From Candidatus Buchananbacteria bacterium CG10_big_fil_rev_8_21_14_0_10_42_9 (lineage in GTDB: Bacteria; Patescibacteriota; Patescibacteriia; Buchananbacterales; 21-14-0-10-42-9), in contig PEZZ01000034.1 of NCBI GenBank assembly GCA_002773845.1, forward strand, positions 1 through 43,126: a stretch of 43,126 nt of DNA, given 5' to 3'. Of the stretch, positions 6,279-13,555 are shown one piece after another. Each line of letters begins with the position of its first letter. Position 1 is the first letter of the stretch. The notes beneath the pieces are model-generated. The model was not told where the DNA came from and ran no database searches. It was given only the letters and a program-made list of their open reading frames with translations. Position numbers and translations under genes: made by a program.

Positions 6279-8537
6279 ATGCTTACTTTTACGCGACGGC
6301 GCGTAAGGGTAACGGCGCTGCTAGTTAGCAGTTTTTTTGTTTGGGCAAATTTAGCCCAAGCGGCATCGACAATTGTCATCAATGAAATCGGCGCATATGA
6401 AACGACTGATCACGAATGGATAGAAATTTATAATATGTCATCGGAGGAGGTCGATATTACCGGCTGGAAATTTTGGGAAAACGACACGAACCATGGGCTT
6501 AACGAATCTCAAGGCGACCTTATTATTGAGCCTGGGGAATACGCCATCATTGCCCAAAAAGCCGATATATTTTTAACCGATCATTCTGGTTTTAATGGAA
6601 CAATTATTGACAGCTCGTGGGGCACTTTAAAAGAAAGTGGCGAAGAAGTTGGGCTTAAAGACAACGACGGAAAAGTAGTTGAATTATTTACTTACATTGA
6701 AGCGCCTAATTTTTCCCTTGAACGCAAAGATCCATTATTGGCTGATTACACCCCCAGCAATTGGCAAGAACATGCTGATTCCAATACTGTCGGAGAACAA
6801 AACTCAAATTATTTATTGTCCGAGCCTATCGAGGAACCTGAGGACCCCAAAGCCCCTGAAGACAACTCAACTCCGCTCGAAGAAGAAATAAGCCCAGAAA
6901 GTAATGGCAGCAAGCCCAAAATTCTCCCGCCGCAACCAGGAGAAATTGTGATTAGCGAGTTTGTATCTGACCCTAGCGACGGCGAAGAAGAATGGGTGGA
7001 GCTATATTCATTATATGATTATCCAATTGACCTTGCGGGCTGGGCAATTGAAGAAGGGTCTGGTGCAAAAACTAAACTCGCCGGTACGCTAGGCGCTTAT
7101 ACTTATTTTGTAGTAGAAAAACTCAAGGGCAATCTCAATAACAAAGGCGACATAATAATTCTTAAAGATCCGCAAGAAAAAATCATTTTTGAGCTGACGT
7201 ATGGCGAATGGGATGACGGCAATGTTAAAGACAATGGGCCGGTAGCAAGTGACCCATTTTCAGTCGCGCGAATTAAACATGCAACTCAACGGCGCCAGGA
7301 TAAAAATAATTACCAAATTACCGCAACTCCGACTAAAGGACAAGCTAATTACATTACTAAGCCAGAAGAAAAACCCTCTCAGCCAGAGGCTAATCCGCCT
7401 TTGGCGGAGACTCGCTCTGAATCTAGTCAACCGACAACAACTCCCGCAGTATTAAGACCTATCCAATATCCTCCTCTGCAAATCTCCGAATTCTTGCCTG
7501 ACCCTGAAGGCAATGACCATGAATTGGAATTTATCGAGCTATTCAACCCTAATACTACAACGGTCAGCTTGATAGACTGGCAACTTGATGACGCTGAGGG
7601 CGGCAGTCGACCGTTCAAAATTGCAACCGGTGAAATTGAAGCCCTTAGCTATAAAGTGTTTTTCGCCCCTACAACTCGACTAACGCTAAACAATAACGGC
7701 GACTCGGTTAGATTATTTAATCCCTCGAGCGAGTTGGTTGATTTAATTGAATACGACAAACTTGACACAGGCATAGCGATTTCTAAAATCGATAACGCCA
7801 TACAGCAAACCTCAACGCCTACTCCTGGACAGCCAAACGTTATAACTGAAAATATAGAAATTGATGAATCGTTGGATTTTACTCAAGCCGTAACAAGCGA
7901 AGCTGATGCCTTTACCGCTGGCGACAAAATATTAACAATTGGCATAGTTACCGTTCCGCCCGGAATACTTGGTTCCAAAATTATGTATATAAACGGATTG
8001 CAAGTGTATATGCATAAAGCTGATTGGCCAAAAATTGATTTGGGCGATGAAATTCAAGTCCAAGGCGAAATTTCTATTGTTCAAAACGGAACTAGAATAA
8101 AACTAAAAGGCAAAGAAGCGATTGGGGTAATTTCATCAAATGGATTGATTGAACCAAATTTAGTTGAGGTGATTGATATAGAAGAAAACTTATTGAGTCA
8201 GTTAATTTCAATTAGCGGCGAGGTAGTAGAAAGTAAAAAAGGCACATTTTGGGTTGACGATGAAACCGGCGAAATTCGAGTGGTTATAAAATCCACTACT
8301 AACATTACACAACAACCAGAGGTTGGCGACATGGTTTCTATCACTGGCATTGTAGATAAAACGCGCTCCGGCTTTCGTCTGTTGCCCAGAAGTAACGACG
8401 ATATTGTAATCTCTCAAGTTTTAGGGGAAGAGTACGCCGAAGAAATATCAAGCGCGGAAAAAACAATCTCATTAAAAAAAATCGCCCATGGTATAGGCAA
8501 TTTCTTCAAATCACTGTGGCAAAGAATTTTTAACTAA
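6279..8537 (+). CDS. Secreted multi-domain lamin-tail (LTD) surface protein
   Basis: The 752-residue protein has an N-terminal signal peptide (basic 1-10, hydrophobic about 11-25, likely cleavage after AQA at about 29). Three lamin-tail domains follow at about 31-130, 220-330 and 398-490, each with the motif pattern IxEIxxxxxxxxEWIELYN...(V/I)DxxGW. Acidic, Pro-rich linkers lie between them (about 180-220 and 360-395). The C-terminal third contains two OB-fold-like units (about 535-620 and 635-715), each with a GDxIxVxGxIxxxxxGxRL pattern, then a short amphipathic tail ending SLWQRIFN. LTDs and OB-folds of this kind occur in extracellular proteins with nucleases or in DNA uptake; a role in DNA or cell-surface binding is plausible but inferred. 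There is no SD before the ATG. Confidence 0.8.
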   Translation: MLTFTRRRVRVTALLVSSFFVWANLAQAASTIVINEIGAYETTDHEWIEIYNMSSEEVDITGWKFWENDTNHGLNESQGDLIIEPGEYAIIAQKADIFLTDHSGFNGTIIDSSWGTLKESGEEVGLKDNDGKVVELFTYIEAPNFSLERKDPLLADYTPSNWQEHADSNTVGEQNSNYLLSEPIEEPEDPKAPEDNSTPLEEEISPESNGSKPKILPPQPGEIVISEFVSDPSDGEEEWVELYSLYDYPIDLAGWAIEEGSGAKTKLAGTLGAYTYFVVEKLKGNLNNKGDIIILKDPQEKIIFELTYGEWDDGNVKDNGPVASDPFSVARIKHATQRRQDKNNYQITATPTKGQANYITKPEEKPSQPEANPPLAETRSESSQPTTTPAVLRPIQYPPLQISEFLPDPEGNDHELEFIELFNPNTTTVSLIDWQLDDAEGGSRPFKIATGEIEALSYKVFFAPTTRLTLNNNGDSVRLFNPSSELVDLIEYDKLDTGIAISKIDNAIQQTSTPTPGQPNVITENIEIDESLDFTQAVTSEADAFTAGDKILTIGIVTVPPGILGSKIMYINGLQVYMHKADWPKIDLGDEIQVQGEISIVQNGTRIKLKGKEAIGVISSNGLIEPNLVEVIDIEENLLSQLISISGEVVESKKGTFWVDDETGEIRVVIKSTTNITQQPEVGDMVSITGIVDKTRSGFRLLPRSNDDIVISQVLGEEYAEEISSAEKTISLKKIAHGIGNFFKSLWQRIFN

Positions 8538-8561
8538 AATCCTCACCTAAGCGGAGATGAA

Positions 8562-8712
8562 AACAACTGGGTCCTGAATTAAATTCAGGACGACAGTATT
8601 TTAGCAGCCCCCTCTCTTGTCGTCCCAAACCATGCGCTCGGCTTGACTGAGTATTGTTACAGAACCTCTAATAGATAGAGATTCCGGCTCAAGGCCGGAA
8701 TGACAACACTTT
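8562..8712. repeat. Dispersed palindromic repeat (REP-like, family A)
   Basis: Two adjacent inverted units: GTCCTGAAT...ATTCAGGAC (about 8571-8592) and AGATTCCGGCTCAAGGCCGGAATGAC (core near 8680-8704). The second unit recurs almost unchanged at 9917-9949, and related units occur at about 13358-13405 and 27478-27548. The rest of the 8538-8711 spacer holds no recognisable gene. Confidence 0.8.
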
Positions 8713-9389
8713 TATTTTTTCTTATTCTTATCCCGCCAGTCTTTTATTTTAGCGTGGTCGCCTGAAAGCAACACTTTTGGCACGCTTAGCTTTTTTCGGC
8801 CGTGCTTAACGGTTTCAGGTCTTGTGTACTGGGGGTACTCAACGTAATCATCACCTTTGGAAAACGTTTCTTCGGTCAACGCCTCATCGTGCCCAACCAC
8901 CCCGGGCACGTGCCGCGCGACGGTTTCAGTAATTACCATGGCCGGCAATTCCCCGCCAGCCAGCACATATTTTCCAATGGAAATTTTTTCATCAATTAAT
9001 TCTTCTACCCGCGAATCAAAACCTTCGTATCGCCCGCATAAAATTATGAGCTGGTCATATTGCGACAAGCGCTTAGCTTCTTTTTGGGTTAACTTTTTGC
9101 CTTCTGGTGCGGTCATTATTATTCGCGCTTTCTTTGTGCGCTTAATTGATTTTAGCGCCTTGGCAATTGGTTCAAACATTAAAATCATCCCCGGCCCTCC
9201 GCCGTACGGGCGGTCATCAACTGATTTATGCGGATCAGATTTTTTAGCGAACTTTCGCAAGTCTAAAATGTTAATTTTAATCAACTTTTTTTTCTGTGCC
9301 CGCGCTAAAATGGTTGAATTAAAATATTCACTAAATACGTTTGGGAAAATTGTAACAATGTCAAATTGAATGGACTTCTTTTTTGGCAT
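8712..9389 (-). CDS. trmD: tRNA (guanine37-N1)-methyltransferase
   Basis: TrmD methylates G37 next to the anticodon of several tRNAs using SAM, preventing +1 frameshifting. The 225-residue sequence has the family landmarks: FDIVTIFPNVF at the start, the DDRPYGGGPGMI block, the knotted SAM site with ILCGRYEGFDSRVEE, and GKYVLAGGELPAMV, followed by the linker and the RPE of the C-terminal domain. The start at ATG 9389 is supported by the N-terminal alignment and by an extended -10 (TGGTATAGT) that places transcription exactly on the A of the ATG. It is downstream of rpsP and khpA, the common rpsP-trmD neighbourhood, but a terminator and this promoter separate it from khpA. Confidence 0.95.
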   Translation of the reverse strand: MPKKKSIQFDIVTIFPNVFSEYFNSTILARAQKKKLIKINILDLRKFAKKSDPHKSVDDRPYGGGPGMILMFEPIAKALKSIKRTKKARIIMTAPEGKKLTQKEAKRLSQYDQLIILCGRYEGFDSRVEELIDEKISIGKYVLAGGELPAMVITETVARHVPGVVGHDEALTEETFSKGDDYVEYPQYTRPETVKHGRKKLSVPKVLLSGDHAKIKDWRDKNKKK

Positions 9390-9395
9390 AGCTAA

Positions 9396-9404
9396 ACTAT
9401 ACCA
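9396..9404 (-). promoter_or_regulatory. Extended -10 promoter giving a leaderless trmD mRNA
   Basis: TGG-TATAGT on the minus strand (9404-9396) ends six bases before the trmD ATG, so the predicted +1 is the A of the start codon. No clear -35 is seen, as is usual for extended -10 promoters. Confidence 0.6.
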
Positions 9405-9410
9405 TAAACT

Positions 9411-9433
9411 AAAAAACCCCGCTAAGCGGGGCT
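9411..9433 (-). terminator. Terminator after khpA
   Basis: On the minus strand GCCCCGC-TTA-GCGGGG is followed by TTTTTTAG. It separates the KH-domain gene from trmD, whose promoter overlaps its distal end. Confidence 0.85.
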
Positions 9434-9455
9434 TTAAGACTCTTTATAAGAGAAA

Positions 9456-9782
9456 TTAGATTTGAAGATTATCTACAACTGAAGTCTCCGTGTCGGCTGA
9501 AATGTCAGCTTTTGCTCGTTGCGGACGAGTGCTGCCTTCTGGTTCAGCGATCTTGAGGTTAACTCGCGCGTTGGCTTTGGCACCTACAATTTTGAGTAAG
9601 GTGCGAATAGCTCGCGCGGTTTGGCCTTGTCGGCCAATTACATACCCCATATCTTCTGGATTGATATGTAAGGTAATAAGTACGCCCATTTCATCAACGG
9701 TGCGTTCTGTCTTTACATCACCAGGGTGTCCGACGATACCTTTGACAATGTATTCAACAAATTCTTGGTCTTTCTCAGCCAT
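9456..9782 (-). CDS. khpA: KH-domain RNA-binding protein (KhpA type)
   Basis: The 108-residue cytosolic RNA-binding protein contains a KH domain. The signature GxxG loop appears as GYVIGRQGQTARAIRTLL (about residues 46-63), preceded by the ITLHINPEDMG strand. Its place between rpsP and trmD is the usual site of khpA in bacteria. In other species KhpA works with KhpB/Jag to bind mRNAs that affect division and elongation. The C-terminus carries an extra tail of about 25 residues (EPEGSTRPQ...TSVVDNLQI) beyond the usual 75-80-residue protein. There is no SD; the start is the first ATG. Confidence 0.9.
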   Translation of the reverse strand: MAEKDQEFVEYIVKGIVGHPGDVKTERTVDEMGVLITLHINPEDMGYVIGRQGQTARAIRTLLKIVGAKANARVNLKIAEPEGSTRPQRAKADISADTETSVVDNLQI

Positions 9783-9881
9783 ACGATTTGTGTATGTACT
9801 TATTTATTAATGTGCTTCCTTTACCATTTCAGCAAAAGAATACCCTACAGGATATCTAAAAACAATTTGTTTGTCAAGACA

Positions 9882-9950
9882 ATTGTCATCCTGAACTTGT
9901 TTCAGGATCTCTATCTGAATAGAGATTCCGGATCAAGTCCGGAATGACAT
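9882..9950. repeat. Dispersed palindromic repeat (REP-like, family A)
   Basis: GTCATCCTGAAC..GTTTCAGGAT is followed by AGATTCCGGATCAAGTCCGGAATGAC. It abuts the 3' end of rpsP and overlaps the rpsP-khpA spacer. The second half is nearly identical to the copy at about 8677-8704. Confidence 0.8.
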
Positions 9951-9952
9951 TA

Positions 9953-10429
9953 TTATTCTTCCTTTTTCTCTTCTGATTTTTCAACTGGCTTGTCCTCTTT
10001 GGGCGCTTCATCTTTCTTTTCTTCCTTAGGTGCTTTTTCGGCAGGCTTGTCTTCTGCTGATTTATCTTCAGTCTTGACTTTGTCATCAGCTGGCTTGGCT
10101 TCTTCGCCTTCCGGTTTCTTTGCCGCCTCAGCCGCTTTTTCAGCTTCCGCTTTCTTGCGGCGTTTCTTGCCGGAACTCGCGACTTGCTTTTCAGCTTCAA
10201 TTACATTTTGATCAATTAAAAGATTGTGCACGGTCGGGGAGGGTTTAGCACCTTTGCTAATCCAATACAAAATCCGATCTTTCTTCACTTCAGTGACTTT
10301 GGATCTGGGGTTATAATTCCCTAGAATTTCCAAATTGTCGCCCCAGGGATCTTTGGTTTTTTCCGAAACCACAATACGGTAAGTCGGTTGTTTTTTCTTA
10401 CCCATGCGGCTGAATCTGATTACTAGCAT
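9953..10429 (-). CDS. rpsP: Ribosomal protein bS16 with long charged C-terminal tail
   Basis: This is the small-subunit ribosomal protein. Residues 1-78 match bS16: MLVIRFSRMGKKKQPTYRIV at the start, the LGNYNPRS turn, and KGAKPSPTVHNLL. The usual protein is about 80-90 residues; here it runs to 158 with a low-complexity tail (about 85-158) of Lys, Glu, Ala and Pro (KKPEGEEAKPADDK-like repeats) that is probably disordered. Long charged extensions of ribosomal proteins occur in some CPR bacteria. There is no SD; a GATAAT -10 (10447-10442) predicts a leader of about 6 bases. First gene of the rpsP-khpA pair. Confidence 0.95.
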   Translation of the reverse strand: MLVIRFSRMGKKKQPTYRIVVSEKTKDPWGDNLEILGNYNPRSKVTEVKKDRILYWISKGAKPSPTVHNLLIDQNVIEAEKQVASSGKKRRKKAEAEKAAEAAKKPEGEEAKPADDKVKTEDKSAEDKPAEKAPKEEKKDEAPKEDKPVEKSEEKKEE

Positions 10430-10543
10430 GTGAAATTCTTAATTATCATCTAATAGAGCGTGATGAATTGCCAGACCCCGTCAAACGGGGCAAGGCGGTA
10501 CGCGTAGAATAATGGATAAGGTGATAAATGTCAAGATTAACGA

Positions 10544-10572
10544 TTGACGCATTGTTAATTTAGAGCTATAAT
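10544..10572 (+). promoter_or_regulatory. Promoter of cassette 3
   Basis: TTGACG (10544-10549) and TATAAT (10567-10572) are 17 bases apart. The predicted start is near 10579, so the RNA opens with the perfect hairpin CGCCAA-ATGG-TTGGCG (10580-10595). Confidence 0.85.
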
Positions 10573-10589
10573 GATATGTCGCCAAATGG

Positions 10590-10802
10590 TTGGCGGCAAA
10601 AATTACGTCCTCAGGGGCGCGGAAAGGCTTTGTTTTGCAAATCAAAATCATCCATCACTCAAGCAGCCCTCGAAGCGTGGAGAATGACGCCAACAAGTTC
10701 CTCGCCAGTCCGGCGGTGTCGGGCCGTCGGGTTCGCCCGCTAACCAACTCAGAGGGTGTGGTCACGGGCGTCGTGATCGAGTACGAGGTGGCCAAGGAGT
10801 AG
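10590..10802 (+). CDS. Orphan small protein, GC-rich cassette 3
   Basis: The reading frame of up to 70 residues opens with TTG; the true start is uncertain. The central and C-terminal parts look protein-like (GFVLQIKIIHHSSSP, then EGVVTGVVIEYEVAKE) and use GC-ending codons such as GTC, GTG, ATC and GAG. The opening codons lie inside a 5' hairpin with no SD. An ATG at 10586 lies in another frame that stops after 33 codons; joining the two frames would need a +1 shift near 10622, so a lost base or sequencing error is possible. A strong promoter and terminator bracket the unit. It could also be a structured RNA with an incidental ORF. Function unknown. Confidence 0.45.
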   Translation: MAAKITSSGARKGFVLQIKIIHHSSSPRSVENDANKFLASPAVSGRRVRPLTNSEGVVTGVVIEYEVAKE

Positions 10803-10808
10803 GCCGCC

Positions 10809-10850
10809 AACGCAGTTCAAGGCCACTGCGTTATCAACAGGCCTTTTTGT
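10809..10850 (+). terminator. Terminator of cassette 3 with alternative stems
   Basis: AACGCAG (10809-10815) pairs with CTGCGTT (10826-10832). Alternatively AAGGCC (10819-10824) pairs with GGCCTT (10841-10846) just before TTTTG. The two stems are mutually exclusive, so the structure could switch. The simplest reading is an intrinsic terminator. Confidence 0.65.
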
Positions 10851-10869
10851 TTTAATTGAATTATTTACC

Positions 10870-10962
10870 AAATAATCCTCTCCCATGATTGGGAGAGGAA
10901 GAAGGTGAGGGTTGAATAAATTATTTTCTACCTCACCCTAACCCTCTCCTGCTAGGAGAGGG
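10870..10962. repeat. Long imperfect palindrome (repeat family B)
   Basis: CCTCTCCCATGATTGGGAGAGG is followed by AAGGTGAGGG, an A/T-rich loop, then CCTCACCCTAACCCTCTCC and a second CTCCTGCTAGGAG hairpin. The same words (CTCTCCC/GGGAGAGG plus AAGGTGAGGG) recur at about 16292-16432. Confidence 0.75.
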
Positions 10963-10968
10963 TCTAAT

Positions 10969-13269
10969 TTATCGATTCACGTGCTTTTCAGCTTGTTCAA
11001 AATCAATGCTAAGTAATTTAGACACACCGTCTTCGCCCATGGAAACCCCGTACAGCATGGTTGCCTTTTCCATCGTGGCGCGGTTGTGCGTAATAGTTAT
11101 AAATTGGGTTTTATGTGATAACTCATCTAAAATCGCGGCGTAACGAATTGAATTGGCTTCATCCAGCGCCGCATCAACTTCATCCAACACCACAAACGGA
11201 GACGGGTTGTTTGAAATTATCGCGCAAATTAAAGCGATTGACGCCATCGCCCGTTCGCCGCCGGATAGCATCGCAATGCCGGCTAATTTTTTCCCCGGTG
11301 GCGTAGTTATAATATCAATGCCTTTAATGGTTTTACCGCTTTGAATTTTTTTAATAAACGCTTTTATCTCGTTCGCTTCATCATCGCCTTCTACTGCTAT
11401 CGCTTGGCTGTCTTCTAATTCATCTTCCCCGGCTTCTGGCCCGGAGCCTATTGAGCGAGTCTTTTTATTTGACGGCTCTTCTTTAATTAATCGTAATTCT
11501 GCTTTTCCGCCATTAAACAGCGTTCTGAAAAATTTATTAAACTCTTCATTAATTGTCTTAAACGCTTTATTAAAGTGTTGGTGAATAGTATCATCTAAAT
11601 CCAAAATCACCTGCTCTAATTCATTAGACGACTTTTTCAAATCGTTCGCTTGGCCAGACAGAAAATCATATCGCTCTTTAATTTCTTTATATTCTTTAAC
11701 GGTTTCCGGATCAATCCCGCCAATTAGTTCCAATTGATGCTTCAATTTATGAATTTCGCTAAGCTCGCTTTCTTTCGGCGTGGTTGAACCTTCATTTTTT
11801 AGCCAATCTAAACTTCCGGTTTCTTCTTTTATTTCTCGCTCCAAATCTTCAATCCTCGTTTCCACTTTGGCTAATGCCACTCGCACGTCAGACGCTTTAG
11901 CATTAAGCGAATTTAATTCTCGCTGAATCACTTGCCACTCTCGTTGCAAATCAAAAACAGCGCCCTTGTCTGAAGATTGTTGTTTTGAGGCTTCATCAAT
12001 TTGCTTTTGGAAACTGCTTAACTCATCCTCTAGGATTTTTAACTCAGCGTCAATTTTGTGCTTCTGTTTTTCTAACGCCGGGTCCACGCCGCCATTAACG
12101 GCTTTGGCTTTTGGGTTCTTTAAGGACTTTAATAAATTGCTGACTTTAAAATATATTGATTCAACCTTTTCTTTTATCGCCTGCAGCGGGGTTTTATCTG
12201 ACGCTATGGCCAAAAACGACTTATGCTCGGCTTCAATTTCTTCCAAGTGTGAAATAATTTCCGCTGTTGGCATAACGGACGTTTCCATCTTAACCCGCTC
12301 TTTGGCAATTACAATCTTATTTTCTAAAATTAACTGCTCTTCGCGTAATTTATTTTTAGACTCTAGCTTCTTTTGGTACTCTTGCTGTAAACTCATAATC
12401 GCGTCGCTTGGGGTGTCGGCTTTTTCTAACCGCTGCAGTTTGTTTGAAATCTGATCCAGCTTAGCCTGTTTTATTTTTAATCCCTCGGCATGTTTTTTTG
12501 CGTCCGGTGATAATTCAGATCGTTCTTTTTGTAGCTGCCTCCAAAGCGCACCAAAATAACTATGCTGAAACAAACGCAAATTCCTTTCAACTTCTTCGCG
12601 CTGTTCAAGCCGCTTAACCTGCCTAGTTAAAGACCTTAAGCGTGGCTCAATTTCATTTAAAATCGCTTCCACTTGCATTAAATTATCCCATGTGCGCTCT
12701 AATTTCTTGAGCGATTGGTCGCGTTTCATCTGAAACTCTTTGACGCCAACGGCTTCGTCAAAAAATTCCTTGCGTTCAGTTGGCGTGGCGATTAAAATTG
12801 AATCAATCATGCCCTGTCCGATAATACTGTAACTGCGCTGGCCAATATTAGATTTGGCAAGCAATATTTGAATATCTGAAAGCCGAGTTTTGTTCTTGTT
12901 GATAATGTAATCGCTCTCGCCCGTGCGATACACGCGCCGGGTAAGAACAACCTCATGATAATCAATTGGGATTTGTTTATCCGCATTATCAAAATACAAT
13001 GACACTTCGGCCATGCTCATACGCGATTTTTTGTCCGAACCTGAAAAAATCACATCTTCAGCTTTTTTGCCCCTCAACGCTTTAATGCTTTGTTCACCCA
13101 AAGCCCACCGTACCGCCTCAGCGATATTAGACTTACCCGATCCGTTTGGCCCAACAATCGCAGCGATGCCGTGGCTTCCGCCCGGCTTTTTTTCAGGCTT
13201 AGGGAATTCAAGCGTGATTTTGTTAGCAAATGATTTGAATCCGTGAGCTTCTAATTTCTTTAAATACAT
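10969..13269 (-). CDS. smc: SMC-family chromosome-segregation ATPase, shortened
   Basis: The ATP-driven DNA-organising protein has an SMC head: MYLKKLEAHGFKSFANK at the N-terminus, Walker A GPNGSGKS (40-47), the conserved GQGMIDSILIATPTERK segment, signature motif LSGGERAM (668-675) and Walker B VVLDEVD (693-699), then the D- and H-loops (AALDEA, THNR). At 766 residues it is far below the usual 1150-1200. Coiled coil occupies about 165-600, and the middle (about 340-405) has only a short linker with NGGVDP, with no room for the roughly 150-residue hinge. An acidic insert (about 605-645) lies between coil and C-terminal head. A -10-like TACAAT with upstream TG lies about 37 bases before the ATG. 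Possibly a hinge-less mini-SMC that dimerises in another way. Confidence 0.88.
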   Translation of the reverse strand: MYLKKLEAHGFKSFANKITLEFPKPEKKPGGSHGIAAIVGPNGSGKSNIAEAVRWALGEQSIKALRGKKAEDVIFSGSDKKSRMSMAEVSLYFDNADKQIPIDYHEVVLTRRVYRTGESDYIINKNKTRLSDIQILLAKSNIGQRSYSIIGQGMIDSILIATPTERKEFFDEAVGVKEFQMKRDQSLKKLERTWDNLMQVEAILNEIEPRLRSLTRQVKRLEQREEVERNLRLFQHSYFGALWRQLQKERSELSPDAKKHAEGLKIKQAKLDQISNKLQRLEKADTPSDAIMSLQQEYQKKLESKNKLREEQLILENKIVIAKERVKMETSVMPTAEIISHLEEIEAEHKSFLAIASDKTPLQAIKEKVESIYFKVSNLLKSLKNPKAKAVNGGVDPALEKQKHKIDAELKILEDELSSFQKQIDEASKQQSSDKGAVFDLQREWQVIQRELNSLNAKASDVRVALAKVETRIEDLEREIKEETGSLDWLKNEGSTTPKESELSEIHKLKHQLELIGGIDPETVKEYKEIKERYDFLSGQANDLKKSSNELEQVILDLDDTIHQHFNKAFKTINEEFNKFFRTLFNGGKAELRLIKEEPSNKKTRSIGSGPEAGEDELEDSQAIAVEGDDEANEIKAFIKKIQSGKTIKGIDIITTPPGKKLAGIAMLSGGERAMASIALICAIISNNPSPFVVLDEVDAALDEANSIRYAAILDELSHKTQFITITHNRATMEKATMLYGVSMGEDGVSKLLSIDFEQAEKHVNR

Positions 13270-13357
13270 AGAAAAAATAAATAGCTGCTAAAAGCAGTAG
13301 TATTGTACCATATTTCCATGTCGTCTCAGACCCCGATTGGGGACCCCAAAAAATACT

Positions 13358-13405
13358 GGATTCCCGCCCCCGTTTTCACGAGGACAAGCTTTCGCGGGAA
13401 TGACA
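13358..13405. repeat. Dispersed palindromic repeat (REP-like, family A)
   Basis: CTGGATTCCCGCCCCC...GCTTTCGCGGGAATGACAG is an imperfect palindrome of the GTCATTCC/GGAATGAC type also found near 8680, 9920 and 27480. It lies just before the polA leader promoter. Confidence 0.7.
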
Positions 13406-13412
13406 GGTGTAC

Positions 13413-13418
13413 TATAAT
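13413..13418 (+). promoter_or_regulatory. -10 element of the polA leader
   Basis: TATAAT ends six bases before an ATG at 13425, so the predicted +1 is the A of that ATG. The -35 region at 17-base spacing (TTTCGC) is weak. This is the best promoter signal upstream of polA. Confidence 0.6.
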
Positions 13419-13424
13419 AACTCA

Positions 13425-13514
13425 ATGCCCTGTAGAAAAATTTCGAATGCTTTGATCAAAATGTTACAGGGAGAAAAAACACATAAATATGGTTTTATTG
13501 AAAGGATTAAATAA
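13425..13514 (+). CDS. Possible leaderless 29-residue leader ORF upstream of polA
   Basis: The ORF starts exactly at the predicted transcription start and ends 41 bases before polA. The peptide begins MPCRKISNALIKML, is basic, and ends GFIERIK. It overlaps the left arm of a 20-base inverted repeat (13429-13447) whose right arm (13535-13553) reaches the polA start codon. Its stop is followed by a terminator-like hairpin. It could be a leader peptide, an unrelated small protein, or chance. Confidence 0.35.
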   Translation: MPCRKISNALIKMLQGEKTHKYGFIERIK

Positions 13515-13518
13515 TTGA

Positions 13519-13537
13519 GAAGGGCATAGCCCTTTTC
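13519..13537 (+). terminator. Terminator-like hairpin between the leader ORF and polA
   Basis: AAGGGC-ATA-GCCCTT (13520-13534) is followed by TTCG. The T tail is short, so efficiency is doubtful. Its position, directly before polA and between the arms of the long inverted repeat, suggests an attenuator. Confidence 0.5.
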
Positions 13538-13555
13538 GAAATTCTTCTACAAGGA

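Noticed and set aside
8857-9369. 170-codon ORF antisense to trmD
   Set aside because: Shadow of a well-supported conserved gene; no promoter or SD.
9886-10200. Lys/Arg-rich ORF overlapping the rpsP tail
   Set aside because: Another frame of the low-complexity rpsP C-terminus, so its basic composition is an artefact.
11966-12454. 162-codon ORF antisense to smc
   Set aside because: Shadow ORF in the coiled-coil region; no initiation signals.
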